From assembly GCA_047630275.1 (NCBI GenBank), contig JBLHVN010000001.1:930001-994000 (forward strand): a stretch of 64,000 bases of DNA, in the 5' to 3' direction. This DNA is from GCA-2720865 sp047630275. Its GTDB lineage: Bacteria; Bdellovibrionota; Bacteriovoracia; Bacteriovoracales; Bacteriovoracaceae. Positions 53,396-62,434 of the stretch are shown here, one piece after another. The translations under genes were made by a program, and so were the position numbers. Each line of letters begins with the position of its first letter. Positions within the stretch are counted from its first letter, which is position 1. A model generated the notes under the pieces. It saw nothing but the letters and a program-made list of their open reading frames with translations, had not been told where the DNA came from and searched no databases.

Positions 53396-54169
53396 CTATT
53401 CTTCAACATACCAGTCAAATTCGTAGCTTATCTTATCTTCGTCTATAAGGACTTTATGCACTTCCTTATACCAAGTTTTATTGCCTGGGTTCCACTTGAA
53501 GCGGGCCTTGGCCACCTTATGCTTGATCTTGTTGAACTTTTCAACTTCGTTTGCATTCTTCCAGTTTGGGGCATTTAACTTTGCGATAAGCTTTACAACA
53601 GGGGACTCGGCTAACTTGGCCATTCGGTCAATATCGTAGTGGCTTGCGATCTTGAACATGGCCAGGACATCAGTGATGGCCCGGTGGGGAAAAGGATTTA
53701 TAAAGCCGTGGGCATGCTCTAAAAGGGCCATGCTTCTGCCTCTGATCTTTGAAGGAAATTCAATATCCACCATAGTATCGATCCATACGACTTCTGGCAT
53801 AGTCAGATCAAACCTTTTGAACATGGCCTTAATCATAGGCTCGTCATAGTTAGTCCCATTATGGGCCATACAGTAGTCTGCTCTATCCATCATGGCCGCT
53901 AAGTTTTTGAGTGTCGGGACAATATGCTTTTCAGAGAGCCCCCATTTTTGGCAGATGCTCTCAGAGATTCCCGTAAGATCCTCAAGTTCCTTTGAGATCT
54001 TTAAGCGGTCTGGCTCGTTGACGATCTCTGAGATCATACTAACTGGCTGGCCCGCATCCCAATCCCACAGGGCGGCTCCGATTTCAATAACCCGATCAAC
54101 TTCTAAATTAACACCGTTTTCGAGTAAGTTTTGGTTAACACCTTCTAAATCAATACCTAAAATAATCAT
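53396..54169 (-). CDS. DEDDh 3'-5' exonuclease, RNase T/DNA polymerase III epsilon-like
   Basis: All acidic and His residues of a DEDDh exonuclease are seen: Asp7/Glu9 in GIDLEG, Asp in AHNGTNYDEPM (about 110) and HRAITDVLAM with His and Asp (about 158-163). The last 70 residues contain a small extra domain (ARFKWNPGNKTWYKEV) that resembles the W-x-P-x-x-K-x-W module found behind some nucleases, of unknown role. It may trim DNA or RNA ends. It stands alone and diverges from the sensor-kinase gene. Confidence 0.9.
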   Translation of the reverse strand: MIILGIDLEGVNQNLLENGVNLEVDRVIEIGAALWDWDAGQPVSMISEIVNEPDRLKISKELEDLTGISESICQKWGLSEKHIVPTLKNLAAMMDRADYCMAHNGTNYDEPMIKAMFKRFDLTMPEVVWIDTMVDIEFPSKIRGRSMALLEHAHGFINPFPHRAITDVLAMFKIASHYDIDRMAKLAESPVVKLIAKLNAPNWKNANEVEKFNKIKHKVAKARFKWNPGNKTWYKEVHKVLIDEDKISYEFDWYVEE

Positions 54170-54224
54170 GAACTACCTTTTGATGGGGACTTGGGATTGG
54201 CAGCTTAACAAAAAAGCCTAGATT

Positions 54225-54254
54225 TTGACAGTACCCTGACAAATTGCCTTTTAT
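54225..54254 (+). promoter_or_regulatory. TTGACA promoter with 11-base direct repeat, upstream of two-component genes
   Basis: A perfect TTGACA (54225-54230) and TTTTAT (54249-54254), 18 bases apart, stand 36 bases before the kinase ATG. TGACA occurs at 54226-54230 and 54237-54241, an 11-base period typical of OmpR/PhoB-type regulator boxes. Autoregulation by the downstream regulator is a suggestion only. Confidence 0.4.
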
Positions 54255-54290
54255 TAGTGCTAATCTGGCATTTGAGATGCTTGGAGAGAA

Positions 54291-55886
54291 ATGAAGCTGT
54301 ACGTAACCTTAATATTCACTGCTGTAGGAATCGCCTTCACACTGGGTTACTTCGCGCTTTTTATTCAGGGATCTAATGTTGCTACGCAAGAAGAGATCAT
54401 GGAGATCAATGCCATAAAGACTGAGTTCCAAAGAAGAGTGGCCCCTCAGTCTATTGTTAATTTCAACTCCCTTTATTTTTCACCAGAGCAATTCAAGCTC
54501 TTAGACCCGGCCAACACTCTACCTGAACCTGGAACAGACAATAGCATCCTCTATAGTACGACTAAGAATTGCTTTAAGGGTTTTACAAAACTTATCAACA
54601 CAGAGAACTTTGAGAAGGTATGGGTTTGGGAAGAATTCCGCTGCGGTGGAAAGTCATACTTACCTCCAAGCTTCTTTACTGATCCGCCTTATATGCACCC
54701 TTCTGGAAAATCATTTGCCTTCTTGGCCTATAACTTAAAAAAGGGTGGCTATGATAGTAAGAAGTGGGTGAAGAATCACCTCTCTTATTTTCACACAATG
54801 GAATTAAGACAACTTCGTTACGAAGTAGGTGAACTTGGTGGGATCTACTCAATCCTAGAGAAGCTTGATGAAGAGGCCCTCTCAGACTTAGGTAAAGGAC
54901 AAGGTTCTATTTTAACAAGAGACTACCTCTTTGCTAGGCTTCGCTATCCTAAGATATTTAATATCCTTGAATATAGGATCTACCTCAAAGATGACCTAGA
55001 TAACTTTTTAGAGAGCTCCCCTTATAGCCTTCAAAATTATCGAAGCAACCGCACTTGCTTTCATAAAGATGGAGAACTTTGCTGGAACTACAATGTTAGG
55101 CATATCTTTAGAATGGCCAATACTTCGACGCTTGGGGTTTTTATTGGTCTCTTTATTATGATCATTGTGTCCGTGCGCCTACTTCTGGTCAAAATTAAAG
55201 GACAAAGACTTGAAGATGATCGGCGCAGGCTGGCCCTTCAAGTGCTGACTCATGAATTTAGAACTCCAATTACAAGTATGCTTTTGACTATTGAAAGGCT
55301 TAATAAGAATTATGAAAAGTTAGATGAACAAACCCAAGAAGGTTTTTTAAGGCTCTCTTCTGAAGTTTATAGGATGCAGAGGTTGACTGAGACCAGCCGA
55401 AATTACTTAAAGGCCCAGCAAAGCAAGGAATTGATTAATTTTAACTTTGAACCTGTTGAGAGTATTAATATCTTTTTTGAGGATCTTTTAGGTCCTTATG
55501 AAGAGAGGCTTCCAGGGGATTTTACAGTTAGCTATTTAGAAAAAGACGCGAACCTATGCACTGATACCTATTGGGTTCATATATGTGTTAAGAACTTAGT
55601 AGAAAACGCTATCACTCACGGCACTCTTCCTATTCATGTTGAATTAAAGATGGAAGGAGAGGACCTCTTTGTTAAGGTTGGTGATAGAGGGGTCTGTGAC
55701 TTTGATGACCTAGGGGAATTAACCAGAGAATTTGTAAAAGGAAATAAAAGCTCAGGCACGGGTCTGGGTCTAAATATTGTTAAAAAGGTCGTTAAAGAAA
55801 TGCAGGGGCAAATGCTCTTTGTACCAAACCCCACGACTTTTACGATTAGTTTTAAGAATCAAAAAACAGGAGTTGAAAATGGATAA
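54291..55886 (+). CDS. Membrane sensor histidine kinase, VxrA-like
   Basis: The 531 residues include a membrane helix at 4-26, a periplasmic sensor part (about 30-275) with two Cys pairs (NCFKGF, FRCGG, TCFHKDGELCWN), a second helix (about 280-303), the phospho-acceptor His321 in LTHEFRTPIT and an ATP-binding domain with NLVENAITHG and GTGLGLNIVKK. The periplasmic part recalls the DUF3404 sensor of Vibrio VxrA, which responds to wall damage; I give this name from memory at moderate certainty. It overlaps the response regulator gene by 8 bases. Confidence 0.9.
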   Translation: MKLYVTLIFTAVGIAFTLGYFALFIQGSNVATQEEIMEINAIKTEFQRRVAPQSIVNFNSLYFSPEQFKLLDPANTLPEPGTDNSILYSTTKNCFKGFTKLINTENFEKVWVWEEFRCGGKSYLPPSFFTDPPYMHPSGKSFAFLAYNLKKGGYDSKKWVKNHLSYFHTMELRQLRYEVGELGGIYSILEKLDEEALSDLGKGQGSILTRDYLFARLRYPKIFNILEYRIYLKDDLDNFLESSPYSLQNYRSNRTCFHKDGELCWNYNVRHIFRMANTSTLGVFIGLFIMIIVSVRLLLVKIKGQRLEDDRRRLALQVLTHEFRTPITSMLLTIERLNKNYEKLDEQTQEGFLRLSSEVYRMQRLTETSRNYLKAQQSKELINFNFEPVESINIFFEDLLGPYEERLPGDFTVSYLEKDANLCTDTYWVHICVKNLVENAITHGTLPIHVELKMEGEDLFVKVGDRGVCDFDDLGELTREFVKGNKSSGTGLGLNIVKKVVKEMQGQMLFVPNPTTFTISFKNQKTGVENG

Positions 55887-56559
55887 GATATTAATTGTTG
55901 AAGATGATCAAAGCTTAGGGGACAGTCTGCAGAAGTATTTGTCGGATGAGAACTTTGAAGTAACCTGGGCCAAATCCTTAGGCGAAGCCAGAGAAGCTAG
56001 CATTGATGACTTTAAACTAGTCATCCTTGATTGGATGCTTCCTGATGGGCAGGGGATTGATTTTCTCAAAGAGCTTAGGGGCGAAGGGAATAAGCAGCCC
56101 ATTATCATGCTAACGGCCAGGACAGACTTAATAGATAAAGTTATTGGTCTTGAAAGTGGGGCTAGTGATTATATTACCAAACCCTTTGAACCAAGAGAGC
56201 TAGTGGCCAGGGTAAGGGTTCAAATCAGAGATAAGGTTGAGTCTCAATCTGATGCCATTAAAACAGATGAAGTTCTTAATCTAAGAAACCTTGTTATCGA
56301 CTCAATTCAAAGAATAGTCACAGTGGATGATAAGCAGCTTGATTTTACCAAGATGGAATTTGATTTTCTAAAACTTCTTGCTGAAAGCCCGAACCGCGCT
56401 TTTTCTAGAGAAGAGATTCTTAACAAAGTTTGGGGATATGAGAATTATCCTACGACTAGAACAGTTGATACCCACGTCCTCCAAATCAGACAAAAGATTG
56501 GAGAGGAGTGGATTGAAACAGTTAGAGGAATTGGTTATCGACTTAAGTTTGAGCAATAG
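55879..56559 (+). CDS. OmpR/PhoB-family response regulator
   Basis: A 226-residue regulator with receiver residues Asp9-Asp10 (VEDD), phospho-Asp51 (LDWMLPDG), Thr in MLTAR and Lys in YITKPF, followed by a winged-helix DNA-binding domain (about 128-225; FDFLKLLAESPNRAFSREEI, VDTHVLQIRQKI). The ATG at 55879 has CAGGAG at 55867-55872; the longer frame to 55777 lies inside the kinase gene. It is the partner of the kinase just upstream. Its end overlaps the convergent MATE gene by 17 bases. Confidence 0.95.
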   Translation: MDKILIVEDDQSLGDSLQKYLSDENFEVTWAKSLGEAREASIDDFKLVILDWMLPDGQGIDFLKELRGEGNKQPIIMLTARTDLIDKVIGLESGASDYITKPFEPRELVARVRVQIRDKVESQSDAIKTDEVLNLRNLVIDSIQRIVTVDDKQLDFTKMEFDFLKLLAESPNRAFSREEILNKVWGYENYPTTRTVDTHVLQIRQKIGEEWIETVRGIGYRLKFEQ

Positions 56560-57862
56560 AGTTCTTAAACTCTTTGTACTTTCTATAAAAGACAAAACTT
56601 AAAAAGAGGCACATAACAGTTAAGCCTGATGCTAGCCCGGCCCAGTAGCCGGCAGCTTCCATGCCTTTAGTCACAGCAAAGTAATGCCCTACAGGAAGTC
56701 CAATCACCCAGTTGCTAATCAATGCAAAGAACATGACTTCTTTAGTAACACCCATTCCCCTTAAAATCCCAGACATAGTCACTTGGATACCATCAGGGAT
56801 TTGAAAGAAGGCCACGAACACTAGCATGCTTGCCCCATACTTTAGGATTTCTGTATCACTAGTGGCAAACCTTAAAAGTAAGTCTGGAATCAAGAAATAA
56901 CAAAGGGCCGTAAAGCACATAAAGCCAATGGTTAAGAACTCTGTGGCTTGAGTGTATTGTAACAACTCTGCAGGGTCTTCTTTTCCATAAGCAGCGCCCA
57001 CCTTTACTGAGGCCACAGAGGCTAGGGCGAGAGGGACCATAAAGGTTAAAGAGGCTAAGTTTAGAACAATGCTATGTGAAGCACTGGCCGTGACTGACAT
57101 CTTTCCGATCAAGACTGTTACGACTGAAAATATGGAAACCTCTATCAAGGTAGATAATGAAATAGGTATTCCTAAACTGAAGACCGACTTAACGGTCTTT
57201 GCACTTGAGATCATTGGGAAAGGATGTTTCTTAACCGTGTACCTATAAAGAACAAAGGCCATTAAAGATCTTGATATTAGAGTCGCGATGGCAGCCCCTT
57301 TGATTCCTAATTCAGGAATTGGACCAAAGCCAAACATAAGAATAATGTTCATTCCAATATTGATGATATTAAAAGCAAGGATAGTACCATTGGCAAAATA
57401 GGTATCGTCATAGGCCTGCAAGTATTCTTTAAAAACTTGAAAGAGCATGACAGGAAAAAGACTAGCTCCTGCATAGAGGAGGTAAGTGATGACTTTAGAA
57501 TTAATCTCTACAGGAAGGTTAATAATGTCTAAGTTTAAAACAAGGGCCAATAAACAAACTAACAAAAAGGCACTTGCAATATAAATGGCCTTTAAAGAAG
57601 AGCCCACTAGGTCTTCAAGCTTCTCTCCTTTTCCTCTTCTTTGCGATGCAATGGCCGAGACAGCGTAGGTAATCCCAAGGCCCACCATAATAAATGGAGC
57701 AAAGATGCCAGTAGCAACACCGAGGGCTGCTACCACTTCATTTGAATAACGCCCAGCCACCATAATATCGCCAATGCCAAAGAACATCTGTCCTAGCTGA
57801 CCAGCTACGATGGGGATAGAGAAAAGGGCCACTTCTTTGAGTCTTGTTTGAAACTTAACCAT
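56543..57862 (-). CDS. MATE-family multidrug/toxin exporter
   Basis: The 439 residues form twelve hydrophobic helices in two MATE halves. Family marks are SIPIVAGQLGQMFFGIGDIMVAG at the start (split at QMFFG) and the second-half SLGIPISLSTLIEVSIF. NorM-like sodium- or proton-driven exporters of cationic compounds belong here. Substrate unknown. It diverges from the lipid-type operon, 63 bases away if that operon starts at 57926. Confidence 0.93.
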   Translation of the reverse strand: MVKFQTRLKEVALFSIPIVAGQLGQMFFGIGDIMVAGRYSNEVVAALGVATGIFAPFIMVGLGITYAVSAIASQRRGKGEKLEDLVGSSLKAIYIASAFLLVCLLALVLNLDIINLPVEINSKVITYLLYAGASLFPVMLFQVFKEYLQAYDDTYFANGTILAFNIINIGMNIILMFGFGPIPELGIKGAAIATLISRSLMAFVLYRYTVKKHPFPMISSAKTVKSVFSLGIPISLSTLIEVSIFSVVTVLIGKMSVTASASHSIVLNLASLTFMVPLALASVASVKVGAAYGKEDPAELLQYTQATEFLTIGFMCFTALCYFLIPDLLLRFATSDTEILKYGASMLVFVAFFQIPDGIQVTMSGILRGMGVTKEVMFFALISNWVIGLPVGHYFAVTKGMEAAGYWAGLASGLTVMCLFLSFVFYRKYKEFKNSIAQT

Positions 57863-57925
57863 TTGTTAATTCTACACTGCGATCGAACATTTACAAAGAG
57901 TGGTAAAAACAGCGAAAATAGGGCG

Positions 57926-58711
57926 GTGAATAAAAAACCAAGCTTAGCCGACTCTGATATTAATAAGAACAGGTCCCGTAAGAAAGGGCTCCTAGGTCTC
58001 TTTGAAAACCTGTTTCGTACCTTTCCCAATACGGTCTCCTTTATGAGTTCGGCTCCCTTGATCTTCCTGTACATTGCCAGCATTTCTTTAGCTTGCACTC
58101 CTGGGGTAAGCCTTACTATCTGGGTTTATGAAATGACTGCCGATTGGGCTGTTCTTTATAGGGGATTCTTGATGGCCACCACTTTTTCTATTGGGGCCTT
58201 TTTATTTGTGATCAGTTTAATCTTGATAGTCCCGGTTTTTAATTATCCCTTTTTAATTATGGTGAGAAGAAACGGAAAGTACCGAGGACCTTGGCTCTCT
58301 GCTCAAACGGTTCCTTGGTATCTTCATAATGCCATGATCTATCTGGTCCGTTATACGGTTTTAGACTTTATAACTCCTTCAATCTTAAATGAAATCTTCT
58401 TTAGGTTGATGGGAATGAAGATCGGGAAGAATGTCATTATCAATACTTCTAATATTTCTGATGCTTGTATGATTGAACTTGAAGATAATGTGACGATAGG
58501 GGGCTCAGCTGTTTTGATGTCTCACTATGCTATGCATGGCCTTCTTGTTATTGATGAACTTAAGATACAGAAAAAAACCACCGTCGGTCTTAACGCCATG
58601 ATATTAGGGGGCGCTAAAATAGGCAAAGGGGTGACGATTGCACCGGGCTCTGTTGTTCTTCCTAAAACTAAGATTGAAGATGGTAGTAAATTTGGATTTA
58701 AAGATGCTTAA
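57926..58711 (+). CDS. Membrane protein with hexapeptide-repeat acyltransferase domain
   Basis: The N-terminal 140 residues hold two strong membrane helices (about 38-60 and 80-115). The C-terminal 120 residues are a left-handed beta-helix of hexapeptide repeats (MKIGKNVIINTSN, VTIGGSAVLMSH, AMILGGAKIGKGVTIAPGS) with HYAMHG carrying a candidate catalytic His. This resembles the membrane hexapeptide domain at the end of some peptide synthetases. The start is uncertain: GTG 57926 is used; a TTG at 57848 would begin inside the MATE gene. It overlaps PlsC by 8 bases. Confidence 0.7.
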   Translation: MNKKPSLADSDINKNRSRKKGLLGLFENLFRTFPNTVSFMSSAPLIFLYIASISLACTPGVSLTIWVYEMTADWAVLYRGFLMATTFSIGAFLFVISLILIVPVFNYPFLIMVRRNGKYRGPWLSAQTVPWYLHNAMIYLVRYTVLDFITPSILNEIFFRLMGMKIGKNVIINTSNISDACMIELEDNVTIGGSAVLMSHYAMHGLLVIDELKIQKKTTVGLNAMILGGAKIGKGVTIAPGSVVLPKTKIEDGSKFGFKDA

Positions 58712-59423
58712 AATTATTCGCTATATTCTTATCGGAATTTATATCGCCTGTGTTATGACTTTAGGGATCATCTTCTCTTTATTTAGACCTAGGCATCCAG
58801 ATAATGTTTACTTGATCTCTAGAATGTTAGGGTGGAAAGGTTTTTTAATCTTAGGCATAGAGTTTGAACAAAGAAATCATCATCTTCATGATGAAATTGG
58901 GGCGGCCGTCTATTGCTCCAATCATCAAAACGACCTAGATATGTTTCCTGGTGGAGCTTCAGTTCACAAAAGAACAGTGGTTCTTGGGAAGAACTCCATT
59001 ATCTTAATTCCTTTTTTCGGCCAGTTCTTTTGGTTATCAGGAAATATCTTAATCAATAGGAAAAATCCTTATAAAGCTAAGAAGTCCATGGAGAAAGTGA
59101 CTAAGAGAATTAAAGAAGAACAAATTTCTGTATGGGTCATGCCAGAAGGAACTAGAAGCCGAGGAAGAGGACTTCTTCCCTTTAAGAAAGGGGCCTTTGT
59201 CACGGCCATCGCCGCAGAATGTCCCATTGCTCCCATAGTCTTTAGCAGTTACTCAAAGAAGCTTGATTTAAATAAATGGCGCAGTGGAAAGATCATCTCC
59301 ACCAGGCTTCCTATTATTGAAACCAAGGGGATGACAAAAGAAGACGCACCTAAGTTGATGGAGCAAACACGAAAGGCCATGCTTAAGTGTTTAGAAGAAA
59401 TGGATAAGGAACTTTATGGTTGA
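58704..59423 (+). CDS. 1-acyl-sn-glycerol-3-phosphate acyltransferase family (PlsC-like)
   Basis: From ATG 58704 the 239-residue protein has a membrane helix (3-25), the acyl-acceptor motif NHQNDLD (His74-x4-Asp79), PEGTRSRGRG (EGTR 148-151) and CPIAPIVF, all standard for PlsC-type acyltransferases. It should transfer an acyl chain to a lysophosphatidic acid or a related acceptor at the inner membrane. The next gene overlaps by 8 bases. It sits in a four-gene operon that ends with an RND exporter. Confidence 0.93.
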   Translation: MLKIIRYILIGIYIACVMTLGIIFSLFRPRHPDNVYLISRMLGWKGFLILGIEFEQRNHHLHDEIGAAVYCSNHQNDLDMFPGGASVHKRTVVLGKNSIILIPFFGQFFWLSGNILINRKNPYKAKKSMEKVTKRIKEEQISVWVMPEGTRSRGRGLLPFKKGAFVTAIAAECPIAPIVFSSYSKKLDLNKWRSGKIISTRLPIIETKGMTKEDAPKLMEQTRKAMLKCLEEMDKELYG

Positions 59424-60045
59424 TGATGGTGTCATTAAGTTTCATTTTAGTGAATACAAAAAAACCGCTCCCATAGACTTACAGGAATACTGTCTCCTTG
59501 AAAAACATAGAGAAAAACTCTTTGATTTAAAACTAATAGGAGAGTATCTGCCAGAGGAGATTGGCTTTGGAAATTTATCCCTTAAAAAGAACTACCAAGG
59601 TTTGCTCAAGACAGATTTTCCCCAATTCCTCATCACAGGAACTCAAACAGGAAAGTTTAGAAACTTAAATGGAAGCCATTATACCAAGGTAGTGGACGGT
59701 TCTCTTTCGAATCAATCAATAGCTTGTCATGGTCCTTTAAAAGCTTCTAGCGAATCGCTTACTCATGCGGGGATCTACCAAGCCTCTGAAGAGATCAAGG
59801 CCATCTTTCATGTACACCATCCATTATTATGGAAAAGAATGCTTGAAAAGGACTACCCAAGAACAAAAGCCGAGACGCCTTATGGAACCAAGGAAATGGC
59901 TCATGAAGTAATGCTTCTGATTAAATCTAGGCCTGAAGGAATCTTTGTAATGGAAGGTCACCAGGATGGAGTGGTATTCTATGGTGCTACTGTAGAAGGA
60001 GTGTCTAAGTTAACCCTTGAGACTTACCATCTTTTAGTGACTTAA
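59416..60045 (+). CDS. Class II aldolase/adducin-family protein
   Basis: The 209 residues show the class II aldolase fold: GFGNLSLK, FLITGTQTGKF (phosphate loop), ASSESLTHAGIYQ with His and the metal-binding HVHHP (about 134-138), then MEGHQDGVV near the end with a further His. Zinc ligands are kept. Family members cut phosphorylated sugars or act on related substrates; the substrate here is unknown. It lies between PlsC and an RND exporter, an unusual place for a sugar aldolase. Confidence 0.85.
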   Translation: MVDDGVIKFHFSEYKKTAPIDLQEYCLLEKHREKLFDLKLIGEYLPEEIGFGNLSLKKNYQGLLKTDFPQFLITGTQTGKFRNLNGSHYTKVVDGSLSNQSIACHGPLKASSESLTHAGIYQASEEIKAIFHVHHPLLWKRMLEKDYPRTKAETPYGTKEMAHEVMLLIKSRPEGIFVMEGHQDGVVFYGATVEGVSKLTLETYHLLVT

Positions 60046-60090
60046 TTGCCCTCTACAAGAGGGAGAAAACCTGTTAAAACAACTAGTATT

Positions 60091-62403
60091 ATGAGTCTAA
60101 AAGATCGCTTAAGCCATTTTTGTATTGGAAAACCAAAAACAAACTTGGTGATCTCTTTTATCTTACTCATCATGTTTACTCCTTATGCGGGAGATATTGT
60201 CCTAGATTTCTCAGCTAGGACTTGGTTTAGAAGTAACGATCCAAATATTACCTTGTTAAATTCTTTTGAAAAAAAGTTTGGAAACGATGAGTCTATTGTT
60301 TTAGTTATCGATGCAAAAGAGAGCTTCTTCACCCCTTCTAAGATGAAGCTTCTCAGTGACATCACTGAGAGCATGTGGCAGGTCCCTGATGTTATTCGGG
60401 TTGAATCCCTTACTAATTATAATATCAGCTTCTCTGAGGGAGACGATATTTCAACTGAAGAGTTTATGCCTCTTGAAGAAATTGAAATCAGGAGCTTTTT
60501 AGAAAGTAGAAAGAAGGTCTTTGATGAGCATAGGGTTTTGCCAGGGGTATATTTAAGTAAAGATCATAAAAGCGCCGTCGTTTACGGAAGGATTGTTCAA
60601 AAGGAAGAAAAGAACCTTAACCCTGATGGCGTCTTTGATGGAGTGGCCGCTATAGGAAAGAAGTATTTAGACCCCCTAGGAATTGACTATCATATCCTAG
60701 GTGCTCCTGCTTTAAATGTTACTTTTAAAAGAACTTCTTTCGTAGACCTTAAAACGATAAATCCAATCCTGGTTCTCTTAGTTATTATTTACCTTATCTT
60801 TTGCTTTAGAAACTTTTGGGGCGTCTTTCTTCCTATGGCGATTATAGGAACAACCCTCATCTTTATGACGGGCCTTATTGGATTTCTCAAGATCAAGATG
60901 AACTCCCTCACTTTCATCCTCCCTGGGATCATCGTGGCCATAGCAATTGCTGATTCAGTGCACTTACTCTCAACTTATTTTTATTTGTATAAAAAAGATG
61001 AAGGAGTCCTGACTGCATTGAAAGGAGCTCTAAAGAAAAATACCTGGCCTATCTTTTTGACCTCAGTCTCTACAGCTGTAGGCTTTTTTAGCTTAACGAC
61101 TTCAGACGTTAGACCTGTGGCTGAGATGGGGCTTCTTGCAGGAATTGCAACCTTAATGGCCTTTATCTTTTCCATGCTTATCATTCCCTCATCAATTGTT
61201 TTCTTTAATATCTCGCCTAACCAAAAACAGAGTACGGGAAAGACTATTAGTCTTAATTTCTCCAAGAAGTATATTGATTTCTTAGACCGCTACCACCTAC
61301 TTGTGGTGACCATTTTTATCTTTTGCAGCAGCCTCTTTGGCTACCTAGCTTATCAAAATGAGGTGAACTCTAATCCCTATAAATACTTTAATAAAACCAA
61401 TCCCATTAGCATCGGAAATGAATTTACATTAAAGACTTTTGGGGGAGTAGGGGGACCGGAGCTTGTTTTAGATAGTGGCAAAGATGGTGGTATCAACGAC
61501 CCTCACTTTTTAAATAAAGTAGATCAATTACAAGACTGGCTAAATCAACAAGCCTATATCAATAGAGTTATCTCTGTTGTGGATATTATTAAAGAAGTTC
61601 ATCAATCTCTTCATGGGGGACTTCCTGAGAATTATGTCCTTCCAGATTCTAAGGAGATGATTGCACAGGAGCTCTTTCTCTATACAATGGGATTGCCTCA
61701 AGGAATGGATCTTAACAATAGGATGGATCTTAAACAAAGAGAGCTTCGGTTAAGCTTACTTTGGTCAGTTCAAAACTCTAAAGAAAGCTTAGAGCGAGTG
61801 GAGCAAATCGAGAAAAAGGCCAGGGAGTTAGGGCTAGTGGTCTCCACTACTGGCAAGCCTATTCTCTTTCAGATGATGAATAGTTATGTGGTAGAAACCT
61901 TTATCAATTCAATGGGGATTGCTTTATTTGTTATTACCTTTATCTTAATCTTCGTTTTTCGATCCTTTAAGATAGGCCTTCTTTCACTTGTTCCAAACTT
62001 TATCCCTATAGTCTTAGGAGCGGGTCTTTTAACTATAATCAAAACTCCTGTTGATATTGGCTGCGCAATTGTGGCCTCCGTTACCTTAGGGATTGCTGTG
62101 GATGATACGATTCACTTCTTGGCCCATTACAATAGCTTAATTAAAGATGGTATGGAGAGAAAGGAAGCCTTGGTTGAAGTGATCAGTGGTACAGGAATGG
62201 CCCTCGTCGTAACGACAATGATTCTTGTTAGCGGCTTTGGTCTTTTCATCTTTGCTAGTCTTACACCTAATATGAACTTTGGAATACTCTCTTCTTTTGT
62301 CCTCTTTATGGCCTTAGTTTGTGATTTAGTGGTGCTTCCTTGCATCATTCTTACAACTAGAAGCTTGGTAGGTAAAAAAGAAAGGGTTTTTAATACGCCT
62401 TAA
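60091..62403 (+). CDS. RND/MMPL-superfamily exporter
   Basis: The 770 residues (from ATG 60091) make two RND halves, each with one helix, a periplasmic domain of about 180-200 residues and five helices; the boundary is near residue 390. TM4-like segments read VAIAIADSVHLL and GIAVDDTIHFL, with the Asp residues used for proton transfer. MmpL- and HpnN-type members export lipids, which fits the acyltransferases upstream. No ribosome site helps to choose between TTG 60046, which directly follows the aldolase stop, and ATG 60091. Confidence 0.88.
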   Translation: MSLKDRLSHFCIGKPKTNLVISFILLIMFTPYAGDIVLDFSARTWFRSNDPNITLLNSFEKKFGNDESIVLVIDAKESFFTPSKMKLLSDITESMWQVPDVIRVESLTNYNISFSEGDDISTEEFMPLEEIEIRSFLESRKKVFDEHRVLPGVYLSKDHKSAVVYGRIVQKEEKNLNPDGVFDGVAAIGKKYLDPLGIDYHILGAPALNVTFKRTSFVDLKTINPILVLLVIIYLIFCFRNFWGVFLPMAIIGTTLIFMTGLIGFLKIKMNSLTFILPGIIVAIAIADSVHLLSTYFYLYKKDEGVLTALKGALKKNTWPIFLTSVSTAVGFFSLTTSDVRPVAEMGLLAGIATLMAFIFSMLIIPSSIVFFNISPNQKQSTGKTISLNFSKKYIDFLDRYHLLVVTIFIFCSSLFGYLAYQNEVNSNPYKYFNKTNPISIGNEFTLKTFGGVGGPELVLDSGKDGGINDPHFLNKVDQLQDWLNQQAYINRVISVVDIIKEVHQSLHGGLPENYVLPDSKEMIAQELFLYTMGLPQGMDLNNRMDLKQRELRLSLLWSVQNSKESLERVEQIEKKARELGLVVSTTGKPILFQMMNSYVVETFINSMGIALFVITFILIFVFRSFKIGLLSLVPNFIPIVLGAGLLTIIKTPVDIGCAIVASVTLGIAVDDTIHFLAHYNSLIKDGMERKEALVEVISGTGMALVVTTMILVSGFGLFIFASLTPNMNFGILSSFVLFMALVCDLVVLPCIILTTRSLVGKKERVFNTP

Positions 62404-62434
62404 CAAAGCCCCTGATCTAGCCTAATTTGGGCCC

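Noticed and set aside
55777..55878. N-terminal extension of the response regulator.
   Set aside because: The added 34 residues are out-of-frame kinase sequence; the receiver begins directly at ATG 55879 with a good ribosome site.
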